DNA of 64,000 nt from positions 20,726,868-20,790,867 of the forward strand of contig OX424555.1 in assembly GCA_949152475.1 (NCBI GenBank), given 5' to 3'. The translations under genes and the position numbers were made by a program. Positions within the stretch are counted from its first letter, which is position 1; every line of letters begins with the position of its first letter. The notes under the pieces are model-generated. The model did no database searches, had not been told where the DNA came from, and worked only from the letters and a program-made list of their open reading frames with translations. Source of the stretch: Terebella lapidaria. Lineage: Eukaryota > Annelida > Polychaeta > Terebellida > Terebellidae. Shown piece by piece: positions 1-14,399 of the stretch.

Positions 1-659
1 ACTTATGGCCACACTTTACAATTTTGATAACATAGCAGAATTTTTCCCATATTGTATTATCAAGAACTGGTTCGTTACTACAGAACAAAATTTCCAAATA
101 AATATATTAGTATTTTTGTCATTAAAAACATATTTTATTGAAAATGGCCACACTTATGCCACTTATGTGTTTAGTTGGGTGACACGTGATCCAACGCAAG
201 TCCTGTGTACCGATCTGTGTGATGGGAGGTCGAGTTGTAATTGTGTTTGTTGGTGGTACCTGAAGCTTTCTCTTCGCCACCATTTCTTCGTGGATTGCAT
301 AAGAACTAATCTACATTATCGCACCATAAAATGACACGTAATAGTAATTCGTGGAATAACTGGAATAACCAACGAGTATAGCTGGTTCCTCCTGGTGACG
401 ATTTTTTTATTGATACTGCGTGTGACAAACACGGAACTCACTTGAGTTGGATTCATAAGGTGCACCAACATACTCCATGATATTACATACTTCGTCGGAA
501 TATCTGCAGCACACACCTCATGGGTAATTGAAACCAACCAAAGTTGGTTGTTGAGACAAACAAAGTTGTTGAGGCAAACAAACCCATCAACATACTCAGG
601 TCCCGAAAATAAAGTCAAATCAAATTTGATGAAAATTGATTTGTGTAGAATATCAAGGG
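1..659. other. AT-rich sequence, nothing recognised
   Basis: No gene, RNA or mobile element can be supported here. The open frames (up to about 110 codons, both strands) have no recognisable domain and low-complexity composition, so I read them as chance. The sequence contains a short local duplication of the word 'aacaaagttgttgag' near 547-580. Confidence 0.5.
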
Positions 660-1345
660 AAAGGCAATTTGGTAAGTGTTCATAGTTTAATGAGGTTCTA
701 TCGGATCCACGAAATACAGTGCAGGGGATGTATTTTCGGTAAAATTACAATGATTCCTTTATGAACCTAATGTCATTGTGATACACCGGTGTTATAGAAC
801 ACATATTGGGGAGTTATTCATTGTGAGATATCTACTAGATATTATCTAGTAGTAATGAGTCTATTCTGGTACGTTGGAGATGCTCTCTACGAGGTCCTGG
901 ATCTGCACCATACTGACATCATACGAGACTGAAGAAAGAATATGACATTTAACACTACAGCGTTTCATCCAACATGGCGGGCGTGTTTGTTTGCACCGTC
1001 AATTACTGAGGTGTGCTTTGGCATATTATGCTTTGACAGAGGGTGAATAATTAGATTATTTAACATTTTGCCCACAACCATTCTGCAATTTTCACATTTA
1101 GTAATAGTTTCAGTTCTGATGTGTTAGAAAGTTCTGCAATGTTTTACTATGGTGTTTGATGCAACATGTCTATCTGAAACTCTTCAAATGAGTTCCACTC
1201 AAATAATAGTGATTATAGTAAAAAGAAATACAAATACCACGAAATGACAGTATCTCACTTATTTAGGTATAGTTAGTTTTGAGTTAGGTAGCGCAGTGGA
1301 TCAGGTGTTAGTAACATACAGGTTGGACAAAAGGTTCTTAAATAT
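660..1345 (+). repeat. Diverged duplicated block, copy 1
   Basis: This block resembles 6190-6850 over its length: both have a 'cagtgcaggggat'-like start, a body mentioning inserted hairpins, and a shared end 'gtggatcaggtgtt' near 1300 and 6810. The ends around 'taggtagcgcagtgg' match the tRNA A-box pattern (TRGCNNAGTGG), so a tRNA-derived SINE piece is possible, but I could not find a matching B-box. No coding potential seen. Confidence 0.5.
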
Positions 1346-1748
1346 GGAAGATCCAATTATTATCCATTTATGAAATGTTCCCTGTGTTGAACAAAGCGAC
1401 GGATTGCATACGGTTCCCGCACTCACTTGACAGCATGGTGGTGAATGTGAAAATTCGCGTCAGTTATGAAAATGAGTGGAAACAGGTTTCCATTATCTTG
1501 TTGTGATGTTGTGGAGGGAAATGAAACATGAGAACACCAGGAGTGTTCAATAGAGGGAAATTCCTGCAGTGTGATGAAGTCAAATGCAATTCCGATGCAG
1601 AAATGTTTTTGCAGTGAGGGCATTGTCCGTTGTCAACGTGAACTATATTTCAGGAAATTAGAGTTGCTACAGCAACGAGGTAGAGAAATGAGTTAATAAT
1701 ATTATCATAGTGTCATGTGATATTATACAAATATTGACGTTTGGTGAG
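1346..1748. other. Non-coding, nothing recognised
   Basis: No supported feature. A short open frame on the minus strand (1423-1623) has no recognisable domain. Confidence 0.5.
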
Positions 1749-1848
1749 GTGAATACGTGAAAATATGTACCTCTCGCAAAAGACATATTCACCGAGCTTG
1801 CGAGGTGAATATGTCTTCAGCGAGAGGTATATATTTTCACGTATTCAC
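1749..1848. repeat. 100-bp near-perfect hairpin
   Basis: The sequence starts 'gtgaatacgtgaaaatatg' and ends with its reverse complement 'tatattttcacgtattcac'. The arms continue through 'acctctcgc' / 'gcgagaggt' and 'agacatattcacc' / 'ggtgaatatgtct' around a short GC-rich centre near 1790-1800. Similar words ('gcgagaggtacatat', 'ggtgaatatgtac') recur near 2170-2250, so this is probably one end or the whole of a foldback-type or MITE-like element rather than a regulatory site. Confidence 0.75.
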
Positions 1849-4783
1849 TGAAACCAAAAGTTAATATTTGTTTTATTATATAATACATGTGATAAGTTCC
1901 TGCAAATACTGACGCAATGTTTATGTATGACGTGGATGTTATGATATAAACACAATACATTCAGAACTATAATGTGTTGATTCGAATAAGTACTGCGCCA
2001 GTCCAGCAGTCAGGCCTTTAAATTTCAGTTTGATGTCAATATTTCAGGAACACTATAAACAAACGAGGAATGATTTCTGAAACAAGCTCATTCAATTCAC
2101 CATATCACTGGATACGCGATACTTGTAACAGAAAAAAAACAAGCATGACAAAGCATTTGAGATGCTGTTTGGCGAGAGGTACATATATGTGATATGGACC
2201 GATCGGTGAATATCAAAAAAACTTCACCGGCTGGTCTGGTGAATATGTACTTTTATGCATAGACACATGACCAGCTTTTAACCAATGACAAGGTCGGGAT
2301 TCTTAGCAGTATTTAATAAAATGTTATATGTCTGTATAAATTGAAACTGATTACTAATAGTCGAACCTGTGGACACTATGACCGTTTGATTTGTTTTTTC
2401 CGTATTCGAATCTGGATATTAGATAGAGTGGTATACACCTTCCAGTCTTCTGTTCATATCCAAAAGTCAATCAGCAAATCGCGTGAACACACACTAACAA
2501 AACTTTCACAGGGCAATCGGTAAAATATATAGCGAACTGTGGCATCGAACATCTTTCTCAAAGTTTTAGTTTTCCACCAGTTAAAATGAGTGTAATCCCA
2601 TACTGTATTTTTCTCTCATTTTTTTTTTCCTTTCATAATTGTAATGCTATTTAGCTGACGCATCTGCAATATCATTATTTTGTGTTGAATACTCAACAGA
2701 GTATCAGATTGTCCAAACCTAGCTTCATTATCTCCGCGCATGTCTACAGGTGACAGGTTTCCGTCGACAATCAGACCACAGTTACATCAGCATGTCAGAA
2801 AGCGGTGGATGATGCGTGTAACGAATACAATGTCCAATCACGGGATCACCAGTCAGCAGGTGGGCGTACTGTCCTATCATTGTGTTCCTCATTTCCTCTT
2901 CTTGAAAGGCCATCTCTTATGCTCAAGAAAAAAAAAATTCGACAAAATATGAATATAGGAAAAGTTCCACAGGTGGAAAAAGGAAATGCTCACAGTTTGC
3001 TCCTCCCTGACATCCTTAATTGTTTTGAAATTTTCCCGAAATTATGCAGGGCGGGATAAACACTGGACCTAACAAAGACAGGTCCATTCGTGGATTTCAT
3101 TCATCTCCCAAAGTACCACATAAAAATAATATTACTTTCATGTGTCATGGATGGGTATTTGTTACCTTACCTATGCTACACAATAGATATATAAGTGATA
3201 GACAACGATGGTGTCTGAATATTCCCCAGTACTGTGAAGGGCCCACGGCTGTTATCAAATGGTCACGCGATGTTATCGCACAGCTGAACAAAGATATTTG
3301 TGAACATTTTTAACAATGTCACAGCAACTTCAGCCGTCAGCACATAAACATCATTGAAAGCGAACGACCGAATGGGTTTCAGATAATATTTAGGCATGTA
3401 AACCAATCAGCCATCATCAAGTACATGTACATTGACATCAAGTATTTTAAGGCTCTGATTTTTTTTATGTTGGTGAGCAGAATCCGCAGGTGTGTACATG
3501 TAATTATTTCATGTGACATGCATATATATTGGATTTCTGTTTAAATTGTCTGGACGTTTTGTCCTGGGCTGGCAATAATTGTTTGGTTTGGTGGTTAAAA
3601 TTTTTGTGCAACTGATTCTTGCTGTCTGGTGTATTTTCAGATGAACTGAAACGCATAAGTGTGCTGCCGCCCTCAACCATGTTGAACACTAATAACCCCC
3701 TGTTCCTTGTTATCGGGGTTTCTCGATTTCCTAAACCTGGTATGCAAGTTTAGTTACTAGTACATATGTATTTCAAGCTGATTTATGACAGTACGACTAT
3801 CACAAGGCTACAAGTTATTGATCTGAAGTGGACAACACAAACGTGTTTTCGTGTGGTAGACAGATAAATCGCCGGATTTAATTGGCGAGCAAAAGCATTG
3901 CATTGAAAAAAATTAAAGCGGCCTCTTGCCGCTGCTCTCAGTATCGATGGCTGCGTGCTTGGTTGTGAGATTCCGCAGGTTCTCTCGCCCTCTTCGCTAA
4001 AGATACAAGGACGAATCAAATCACAACTTCTGTTAGGAGTCAACATGATTTTCATCGATCGTATCATTGAAGGAGTCATGGTCTTCGACAAATTCACTTC
4101 AGTGAGAAATTCGTGGTTTTTGCTAACGGCTTACCCAGCCCTTTTCAACTCGCGCATTTGACATTTGAAATTCATATTGATTGCCCCCGCTGAACTGTGG
4201 CGACATGATCAGGCCAAAGTTCGTTTATGTTCCTCCAAGTGACGATTGAACCCATGTCTGAAAATGTATGCCACTTTTCTTCATCATTTGCTTTGAAACT
4301 CTTTTTCGGTTGCTCATCAACTACATTATCTCATTCTTCATCGTATTCGCCTAGATCAGCTTCTTCATTCTTTTCTTCTGTACTGATTCACCAAAATGCA
4401 ATTGCATACTATATAATAATGTGCATTGTGAATATTGTTTGTAGTCAAGTATGGGGCCATACTACTATTTGCAGTGATTACAAATTCCATAATTTGTAAG
4501 TTATGCTGACTTGTATTCATTTGTGTAGTTGCGTGACTTGAATGATTAATTGTGTTGTTTGATGGCAGTAGCATATTATTATTGTTTTTCCCATCGTGCC
4601 ATCATGGTATGCTTTGAACCAATCTACGTCACAGCACATATTGACATGTAATAGGGTTTCCTCATGAAAGAAGTAAAGTGTTTGGCTGGTTGCTCATGAT
4701 GACACAATTAGCTTAAATGAGCCTCATACAGACAGTCGGATACCTATGATAAGGAAAAAGGTGATATCAGAGCCATTCCAAGT
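1849..4783. other. Long non-coding stretch
   Basis: Apart from hairpin-related words at 2170-2250, I see no supported gene, RNA or element. Open frames here are at most about 105 codons, overlap each other on both strands and match no family I recognise (for example 3044-3313 plus strand and 3783-4097 minus strand). Confidence 0.45.
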
Positions 4784-4811
4784 CTGTGTGTGTGTGTGGG
4801 GGGGGGGGGGG
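4784..4811. repeat. (TG)n followed by poly-G
   Basis: A short TG dinucleotide run is followed by about 14 consecutive G. This is a simple repeat of the kind that is length-variable and hard to sequence. Confidence 0.9.
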
Positions 4812-5149
4812 ATACACTGCACGCGTCCCAAAAATATCCAACCAGACAATACTGCTTCGGTCAATTAGTATGTGAATCACCAGTATGAAAAGTGATTCTG
4901 GTTGACAACGTGCTCAGAATAATTGCTTGGATAACATACCCACATTACGACAATACAAACTAGACGCTTCCGGTCGCCTACGACCGTTTGGGTGTATCCC
5001 CCGTAGCCCTATCATCCCTGTTGCCCCAAATATATTAACGATAAGTGTGAAAAAATAGAGCAAGGGCTAACAAGTTTACCAGAGGAGTGTAAATTCTTAA
5101 ACCACAACTGTTTTTTTTCAACCAAAATTGCTGCATTGATCTTTATAGG
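4812..5149. other. Non-coding, nothing recognised
   Basis: No supported feature. A small inverted word pair 'ggtcgcctacgacc' occurs near 4971. Confidence 0.5.
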
Positions 5150-5950
5150 TTATTGAAGGTCGAATTCAACATCGCTCAAATCACTGCATATGAATTTCCA
5201 TTTCGAATTGTTCGATAAAATAACAAAATTACAGCCAGATCAAACTTATATTATTGAAGTTATATTTCAACTCATAATATGTGCCAAACTTGGTTTCAAG
5301 TTGAAATTCAAACTAAAAGTTGACCAAAACTGCATTTCAAGATGACGAAATTGGAGTCAGATCGAACTTTCCGCCATGAGTTATATTTCAACTCATAATA
5401 TGTGCCAAACTTGGTTTCAAGTTGAAATTCAATCAACAGTAGACCAAAACTGCATTTCAAGATGACGAAATTGGAGTCAGATCGAACTTTTTGCCATAAG
5501 TTATATTTTAACTCATAATATGTGCCAAACATGGTTTAAAGTTGGAACTCAAACTAAAAGTTGACCAAAACTGCATTTCAAGATGACAAATTTGGACCCA
5601 AATCGAACTTTTCACCATAACTTTCGATAAAATAACGAAGTTACAGCCAGATCAAACTTATATTATTAAAGTTATATTTTAACTCATAATATGTGCCAAA
5701 CTTGGTTTCAAGTTGAAATTCAAACTAAAAATTGACCAAAACGGCATTTCAAGATGACGAAATTGGGGCCAGATCGAGCTTTTCACCATAAGTTATATTT
5801 TTAACTCATGATATGTGCCAAACTTGGTTTCAAGTTGAAATTCAATGTAAAAGTTGACCAAAACTGCATTTCAGGATGACAAAATTGGAGCCAGATCAAT
5901 GTTTTCACAAAAAGGTCTATTTTCACCCCAAATATGTTCCAAATTAAATT
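5150..5950 (+). repeat. Minisatellite, about 120-bp unit
   Basis: The word 'actcataatatgtgcc' recurs at about 5270, 5391, 5511, 5682 and 5803, giving spacings of 121, 120, 171 and 121 bases. Each unit also carries 'ggtttcaagttgaaattc' and 'gcatttcaagatgac'. The 171-base spacing shows one unit with extra material. Open frames crossing it (5308-5532 minus) are a by-product of the period being near a multiple of three. Units are diverged, so the array is not very recent. Confidence 0.85.
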
Positions 5951-6189
5951 CGAATGTGAAATTCCAATTACCTGGTTCAGCTCAAAGATAAATGTTTCTC
6001 GTCTTGATTATTTTTATTGTGGCCAATAATAGACTTAACAAGTAAAAATAATGCTAAAGTTTTCGGTTACACCCAGGAATCTCTACTGGACAAAACCTTT
6101 ATCTTGTTGAGCTCAATAATAAGAAGAAAAAAATTCACAAGAAAATCTCTATGGCGGACGCGGCGGCGGCGCAACTGAGACAAATCCAT
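5951..6189. other. Non-coding spacer
   Basis: Contains a short GC-rich run 'gcggacgcggcggcggcgc' near 6154. No gene recognised. Confidence 0.4.
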
Positions 6190-6850
6190 AGTATCCGCCG
6201 AACTTCGTTCGGGGGATACAATTACAGTGCATGGCATATATTTTGTTTGAAATTGCAGTGATTCGTTTACGGACGAGCCTGACGCCATTGACATACATCA
6301 AGTATATATTTATACATGTACATACGTATATTGGGAAGTTATTTATAGTGAGAAGATATCTCATAGAAATGGGACTATATCTGAGTACGATGAAAATGCT
6401 CAATAGAAGGTCCTCTTTTATACACCTTAGTCACATTATCCGGGGCTAATTGAAAATAATGACACTCAACAGTGCAAAGTTTTATCAAACATTGCTGGCG
6501 TGTTAGTGGGAATCAACGTATCATCTTGCACCTCAATTACTGTGGAGTGCTTTGATAAATATTGCCTTTGAAGGTGGATGAATTTTAAGACCAGTCAACA
6601 TTTTGCAACCTGCTATAATAGAACATCTTTCACATCTATTAGGTCGACAGGTTTATAGAACAGTCAAGAATGTTGTTATTGAATGTGAATACAGCATGTC
6701 TGCCCAAGCTATATATCGAATCGCGGTCAAATAATGATACTTGTAATAAAAATAATCTTCACAACATGGCAGTATCACTTCAATTTAGAAACCTTTAGTT
6801 CTGTGTTAGGTAGCTCAGTGGATCAGGTGTTGTGTTTGACAGAATCCTTA
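6190..6850 (+). repeat. Diverged duplicated block, copy 2
   Basis: Paralogous to 660-1345. It begins with a hairpin (6191-6219) whose arms 'gtatccgccgaac' and 'gttcgggggatac' pair with one mismatch, and ends with 'tagctcagtggatcaggtg' near 6808. The differences between the copies are spread over the block, so the duplication is old. Confidence 0.5.
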
Positions 6851-8509
6851 GTTAGTAGCTGGAATAGTGACTATTACCTACGAAGGCTTCCAGTTTCAGT
6901 AACGTAGCCCCCTATAGAAAATGGAATATGTAATACAAATACGGTTACTACCGTGTTTCCATAAGGACATGCTACACCTGTATATCGGATGTACCTTTAT
7001 CTGGTGAAGTAGTATATTATATGGTGGTAGATAATTGTTATGTCGACGTATATTGTTTTTGCAGGGCACTCCATGATGCCTGTTGCTGGGAACTAAACGA
7101 AGGCAGTCATCTGATATGTGGCGACCTGACAGTGGTAAGAATTATTCTTACATATTTTGATTATATCATATTGATTATACTCGGAAGTCTGATTACAGCA
7201 CTGTAATTAGTATGTACGAAAAAAAGTTTCCTAATTTTATTGATGCACATATAACCAGTAACGATAAAATCCTTTCTGATTTAAAAGGACTCACATGTGT
7301 TCCATTGTTATTAATGGTTCAGTGGAAACTTTTATTGTCGTCAGTTCCTATGAACTGAAGTGATTGCGTGGTACATGCAATTAATTTTTGTGCATAATGC
7401 TCATCTGACGTGTATCTAGTTTTCCACGAGATGGGAAGTTGATAATGGATTGCTCGAAAATAAAGCAGTATGGATGTCATATTGGAATTGAATGTGACTC
7501 ACTCCGCTACTGTTCATGATAATCTCAGCTTAGATTTTTGTAGAAGGCTGTGGCTCAAATTTTCGTTTGTCAATTGTAATGTTGATAAGTATCAGCACAA
7601 GCGTACTGAACTCCTAACCAAACTAGGAAGACACGAATCAGAACTCATTTAGGATTGGATATGAATATGTGTTCACAACTCCCAATTTATCAAAATTGAC
7701 TTTTTTGTGAATGAATATGGATTGTCATTTTATTAAAATACATGTATAAGAAACCCTGGTGTCATGGTAACTACATTTCTGCTTTCAATATGTTTATTCA
7801 GGTAAGTCACATGATTCCGGCAAGTTTGTGGCCCAATGTCTGATGTTGTTTTGTCATTCAGTCTGCAGAGCGAAGGTCTGCAATCTCCGATTGTTTAGTT
7901 CTATTTTCTTTGCTGCACTCTTTGACAGTTTCTGGTTTGGAATTTTTTTTTCGTTTTAATTTCATTGTTACGCCACCGACCCTAATACCTACCCAACACA
8001 ATCATGATCGTTGATACAGTTGAAGCAAGATGACATCTCTGAATAGATGCTCTGCTCAGCTAGTATTTCACCGAAAATACCAAAAGGCAATGGAAGAATA
8101 TTCCTAATGTAAGCAGACCCTGTTTGTGTGGTGGATGCTCGCACATGATTCATTTATTTGCAAAATTTGCGGTCATAATGCAGGTGTCTAGTTAAATGCC
8201 ACTAAACGAAACACTGTATTCAATATCTATAGTCTAAGGCAAGAGGGCGTAGCCACAAAATAAGTAATTAGGAAAAAAATGGAATGAATAAAATTGAAAC
8301 ATAGAAAAACCTAGGCTCCATTTCGTAAATAAGTCTTGCAGCCTATATGACGGAAAATAGAAAATATTGGTAATGAGCCGCGTGCACAGCCGCAAGCCAC
8401 ACTTCATTTGTAAGTCCTGTTTGTAAAGCCTATTTGCGAGAAAATACGGTATTCACGACGCCAATCGATCTGATCGATGTGCTTCGTGCATAGCACGTGG
8501 GAAACGTCA
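6851..8509. other. Non-coding, nothing recognised
   Basis: Only short frames of about 60 codons. No repeat family shared with the rest of the window was noticed. Confidence 0.45.
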
Positions 8510-8960
8510 ACAATGATAAATGTTAAATCGACGTCACCCCTGAGCTGAAATGTGTAAATTGGCCTCAACAGACAAAATGCTTGTAGATAGAGTGCATGCT
8601 TATTTTAACATAGGAAGTTGTATATGGTTCAACTAATGGTGACCTTGAACTTCACCTGAGATGACATGGAGTGTGAATTCTCGATGTCACGCCTGACAAG
8701 AAATGTGTAAATTGGCCTCTGGGAATGAAACACTTGCACATACATCTTAGGATTGTATAATGAACATACAGGAAGTCATAATACAGCACATCTTTTGGTG
8801 ACCTTGAACTTGAATGTAGACGACCTCGAAGGCTAAACATCATGGTCACGGCTGACTGAGATATGTAAATTGTCCTGTACAGACAAAAATACTTGTCGCG
8901 GAGCATATGTTTGTATTATGTACATATAGAAAGTAATATGCATCACACCTTATGGTGACA
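8510..8960 (+). repeat. Three-unit tandem repeat, about 155-bp unit
   Basis: The word 'tgtgtaaattggcc' and its variants occur at about 8551, 8704 and 8862. Each unit also has a 'gtgaccttgaactt' word and a 'cagacaaaa..cttgt' word. It is related in vocabulary (TGACCTTGA) to the satellite at 14.4 kb but has a different period and sequence. Confidence 0.7.
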
Positions 8961-10525
8961 GTTAAGTTCAGATATTGGATTGGCAAATCTCAACGTCATT
9001 ATGTCACCTGCAATGCTAAAAGCCAAAATTGCCCGATAACCTATCTTAGTCTTTGGGCTAATATTTTCACTTGAATCAATCATGCACATTTCAACATCGC
9101 TGACAAATATATGGTTTTTGCAACCATATAACCGTGTGATTTCGCTGTTGTTGGAATAAAAATCGTCACAATAATACAAGGTATGGAACATCTGATAAAC
9201 AGCAGGCGGGTCTGGATGAAACCACCGTGATACCGTATTCATTCGTAGGACTTCAATGACAACTACACGGAATCACTCGCTCGCACATCACGACAATCCC
9301 TGCGTGAGCCTTCATGACTTCATCAAATGCAACTCACAAACATGTTCGTGTCCCCAATTTTATCAACAGTTTCATGGTGAGATATCTAGATTTGTTAGTT
9401 TCTCGGAGTGACAGAAAATTATCTATTCACAACGACCACTAATAACGAATCACGATCCGATAATATTTTATATTCCGTATTTATAGCCATCTACATTATT
9501 CATGATTAATGTGATACCGGTTCCAATTTCCTAGTAATGCAGAGTGGAATGTTCATGCGGGGAAGGAGTGGTTGAAAATATGGCTAAATAGTAAATCATG
9601 TTGAGCGAAATACTGCAACATTTCTTTTCGGTAGGTATCTGACATATTCAGATATCACTGTGATAAGTGAAATACTTCGCGTGCCTCAACTGTGACCACG
9701 AAACCAGAAGATATATCAACCGCAATCGCTATGTGCTGTTAATCATAGCTATTCAGCACTAGTACATACTTTATTGAGAGCCAGAGCCAACAAAAAGGCT
9801 CAACGCTTAATTTCTGCAAAAAAACACAACATTCCACTGGCGAATCTTATCCAAAGTCTCGCTTAGCGATACAGGCATTGGAACAACTAAAACGAATAAT
9901 CATTATAATAGAATCAGAGCACGACCTCAAAAAATCAATTGGATCAACTGTAATAGATTTGAATTGCATAGGACTTTGGAAAGAGGATATATATTAGAAT
10001 ACACTTCAATATATCTTCTAACTTAAACAGATCGTAATTGGTACATTGCTCATGGGCATAAACATCTTGGAATATCCTTGTAATCACTAATTTCACACGG
10101 AAATTTGGCATTGGGATAGTTTCTCAACTTTTCAGTTTTGAGGATAGAATTCTGAAATTTGGTCGGTATGTATTGATTAATGCCAAATGAAAAGACAATG
10201 AAAACTTAAAGATAATGAAAATGAAAAGTTTCAAATTGATCCGACGGGCCAAAACAATGTTGGCAAGAATCATTCGAGGTCTTGCGTTCAAATTGACTTT
10301 AGTGTAACTTTTATTGGTGAGCACTTCGGAATATCGATAACAGTTCGTTAGTATGGGTTCAAATGTCTACGACTTATCATTTTTTCAAAAATCACACTCA
10401 CAGCTGATAGTCAATCATATTCACAAATCCCCTTGATTTTATTGTAATATGAGGTATGATGTTGTCGAATAGTGTGACTTAGTTTCATTTCTCCCATGTT
10501 ACAAATAATCATGAAGTACCCATAG
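8961..10525. other. Non-coding, nothing recognised
   Basis: No supported feature. Short minus-strand frames (8943-9242, 10124-10324) match no family I recognise. Confidence 0.45.
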
Positions 10526-13500
10526 TTGGTGCCAAACTCGACTGCGACGCTGGTGTCATGAATTTATGTGTATTTTACACATGCATATGTTTCTCATAGC
10601 ATGACAGATTGCAGTACATTAGATGTACAATGTTCGTCCCTAGAGGACAGATCAGACACTGCAGCAAGAAGACCACACCGGCCGATTTATTATCATATTC
10701 TTCCGTCAAGGTATTGTCATTAATACACGTTGTCTTCTGTAGAGCTTTTGTTGGTTTTTATGAAGACATATCGCTTTCACCCAGTTTCTTCATTATCCCT
10801 ACAATGTCATACGCGATGGTTCATGGGTGTGATATTTTTTCCCCAGAAAAGGATGCATCTGACAAAAACACGACGTGGAACTCAAGTAACTAAAAACCAG
10901 TCGTAATTAATAGACCATCTGGCATCCGCTCGCATATAACTTGTGAATCACATTTGTTTTAGTACAGTGCTTCATGGAAAAAAAATGAATGAATGTCAAC
11001 GCTGCAGTAAAATTAAATTACTCAGTATAAGCTCGCTGGACTCCTTACCGGTTTAAAAATATTCGTTCGTACGTCGTTTTAACATAAACCGAGATGTGGT
11101 GTGGTTCAATCGCAATTTATAACACATATAGAAGGTACAATATATGAGTTTTGCCAGGAATATTTTGATCCGAGTTTTTCATCCAAATTAAAGTCAAGGT
11201 TCGTCGGTTGTGTGTATCATTTGTAAGCAATTATTATGAGATAATGATGATATTGAACTTAATCACGGAATTTTGTTCTCCTAATTTACTGATTACTGAT
11301 AATATTGAAGTTGGTCACTCAGGGAATGTATACCGCAAATATGCAGAGGTTTCCCCTGGCATGTTTGTATGTGCAATGTTCATGTCAATCACTTGATGCA
11401 TGTATGTATGTGTTCTATCATTTCTTTCAAGTCACCCATCGTATTTGCTTCGCCATGTACTTGAAACATTCAACGAGAGACAACTGTATTAATAGTTCCG
11501 ATGACATCGCAACAGGCCACGCCCCCTTGGCAACTGCAGAATATTCCTACAAAGTTCCCCATAAATCTATCCATGACTGTTGCAATTGCCCCACAGGCGG
11601 TTTGTTCGTAGGACATGAATGATTGTTGTTGAAGCAATGAAGCTCACTGTGCGGAACTTTAGGGGTGTTCAATGTTGCGACCGATCCTAGCGAGTGGGGT
11701 TTCAACCCCAATTAATTACAATTGGTGTTAGTTATTATAAAAAGTCACTCAGTCATCTTTCTCCACTTAAAGTATTCATTCGCATGAAAAAACTTCATTC
11801 TATTAATTTCATTGCTCAGTATATCATGACCAGGCGTTTGAGGAAATGGAGAATCACATCAGCTGCGATGTGTCTTGAAGATTGACATGTTGAATCATAC
11901 TGCTTCTCCGTTTATGCAACAGAAACTTTCACAACCACAGGGACACGGATCCAGGAATTTTGGTGAGTTGGGACGGAGAAACCCGAAATGACCAAAGCGG
12001 GCCCATTGCCGCCCAAGCCGGTCAAGGACCCGAGACGTCAGAGCCTTCTTCACGTTATGCGATACTCTTGGCCTCTCTCGAACATAAATTAAACACAAAT
12101 TCACTCTAATCACCATGCTTTCGAACACATTTAAATCCTTTTATCATTGGGGGAGGGGCAAGGCCCACCGCCTCCTCTCCTAAAGGCGTCTATGAAGCAT
12201 AGTGCATGAAATGATCATATTCCAAGTGCAAATGGTACACCAAGCATTTGCATTATCATATATTTCTATCATGGTGACATCAGTTATTGTCTTGTGTATA
12301 CTATCTACCCTTTTTTATGACAATGTATTACTGCCATTAAATTAGGTTTGTTCTTTGTGTTAGGAGAATGTCATTGGGGATGTCATTGTGACATGAATAC
12401 AGTGTTTGTTGACATGGCATGATGCAGGTGGTGGAGATCCACTATACATTACATATTAAACCACAGATCTATAATATACAAAGGGGATTTTGCAAAACAG
12501 GGTATCAATTCGTTATTGAACTCAGATATTGCCAGATTCTATTGCAATTTGGTATTGCTCCCAGACTCTTTATGCTGATATTTTTGCTGGTTATGAAGAT
12601 ATTTTCAGTGGAACTATTATTGGGTATTACAGACACGCATTGTAAAATGCAGTGTACGGGCATTGTAAACTCTCATTCTATGAATTAACAGGATATATTC
12701 TCATCAAATCAATTCAAAGCCATCTACATACATATATATGCGCATGTCATGACCTGTTTCCTTTATCATAATGTTAATCAACAATACATTAGTAACAAAC
12801 ATAATATTACACAAAATATCTATCGGATTAGTAACTTCTTCTCTGCTGGGTGAAAATCCTTGACAACTGAGCACGTTCACACTGGCTTGTTTATTTGCTC
12901 TCATCCCACAGGTGTCCTTGAGTGAAGGATGATGCTGTCATTTACTTGGGATCGCCCTCTACAAATTTTCGTAAATTATTCTGCTCAACTCTGATCATAG
13001 CGAAACTGGTTAGGACCGTCTCTCGTCATTCCTGCCAACTCTGATCTAGCTAATTAGATCAGATTATATAACAGATCCTCGTCCTTTGGGGGTTTATCAG
13101 ATTATGCTTGCCACGCAATTCATCACATGACATACATACATATATAGTGGTCGACTCGATGCCTTTCAGAATGTGACAATACTGTGTGGTGACCTTCTTT
13201 CAGAACTATGGCAAATATATTGTAAAACAAAATCATGCACAATGCAACATGTGCAATCGCACAATGTAACATGAGTTCAAAGTCATGAGTAAATGTCCAT
13301 ACTGGACTGTAGGGTCAATACTAATGCTGGTTATATTCATGGTTATATGTTTATATTTTATATATGTAAATTTACATTCAATTGTGTTGAACTACTCATC
13401 AATCATGAAGCAAAATGTCATTAATATGCATGTAATGTATGCAACCACGTGAATTCACTCCATTGACTTGTGCACTGAACTGCTCGTAACGTCGTTACGA

Positions 13501-14399
13501 AAAGAAATGCAAAAAGAGTAGTTTTAAGAAAATAAGGTGACAATTTCTAATCATCTGAACATGGTCAGTCATGTTCGGATGCCTCGTGATCAACCGGCGT
13601 GATCAAAGAGGTTCCCGACCGGAAGAAGAAAGTGAAAAACAGATAGGTAAACCCTACAAAATGAACATGATGCAGTCGCGAAAAATAGGGCCTATAAGAG
13701 TAAATGTTCATGTGAAATACATGGCACCACTTTGTGAGCGTAGTCTATGCAGCCGATAGCTATGCAGCATAGCTTCCAGATGTATAATGTAAACAAGAGC
13801 ATGCGTGTATTGTATGTGTACCAATATTATTCTACAATTGATTGATGATGAATAACAGAATAATAGACTTGAGTAGTCAAACCGGTACCTATCTGCCGAA
13901 GCGAAGAGGATTTCGTCCAAGGATAACATTCAATATATTCTGACTACGCCACATTTGCATTTTATTTGCAAGTGTTTGCACCCAAAGTGACTTACTGGCA
14001 ATATGAAAATAGACCACCCATAAGTCGATCGGTTGAATATCGTCAGAGTCTTTCAAAGGACGTAACTAGTTTTTATTGCCTGTGTAAACATGCAGAAAAT
14101 ATGTATTATGTAGCGAGAATACCTATTCTATTCAGCTGCTTCCATAGGATGTTAAATACATTCATCAACATGAAAGAAATCATCTGTCACTCGAACGCAG
14201 GTATGTTATTATAAAGTACGGATGATTATGTACATTCACCGAACTGTTGTGAAACAGTCATATTCAGCAAATATTTGAATATATTCAGTTATACTAGTGT
14301 TCGATGATTCCGAAAAAAATAAACACCAAATAACTAAAAAAATTAGCCCAATGGGCTAGAAAGGTTACCGGAGAAATATACAGAGTTAAGCCGAGAAAG

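Noticed and set aside
1275..1330. tRNA gene or SINE head ('taggtagcgcagtgg')
   Set aside because: Only the A-box pattern fits; no B-box and no cloverleaf could be drawn. Mentioned as a possible SINE trace only.
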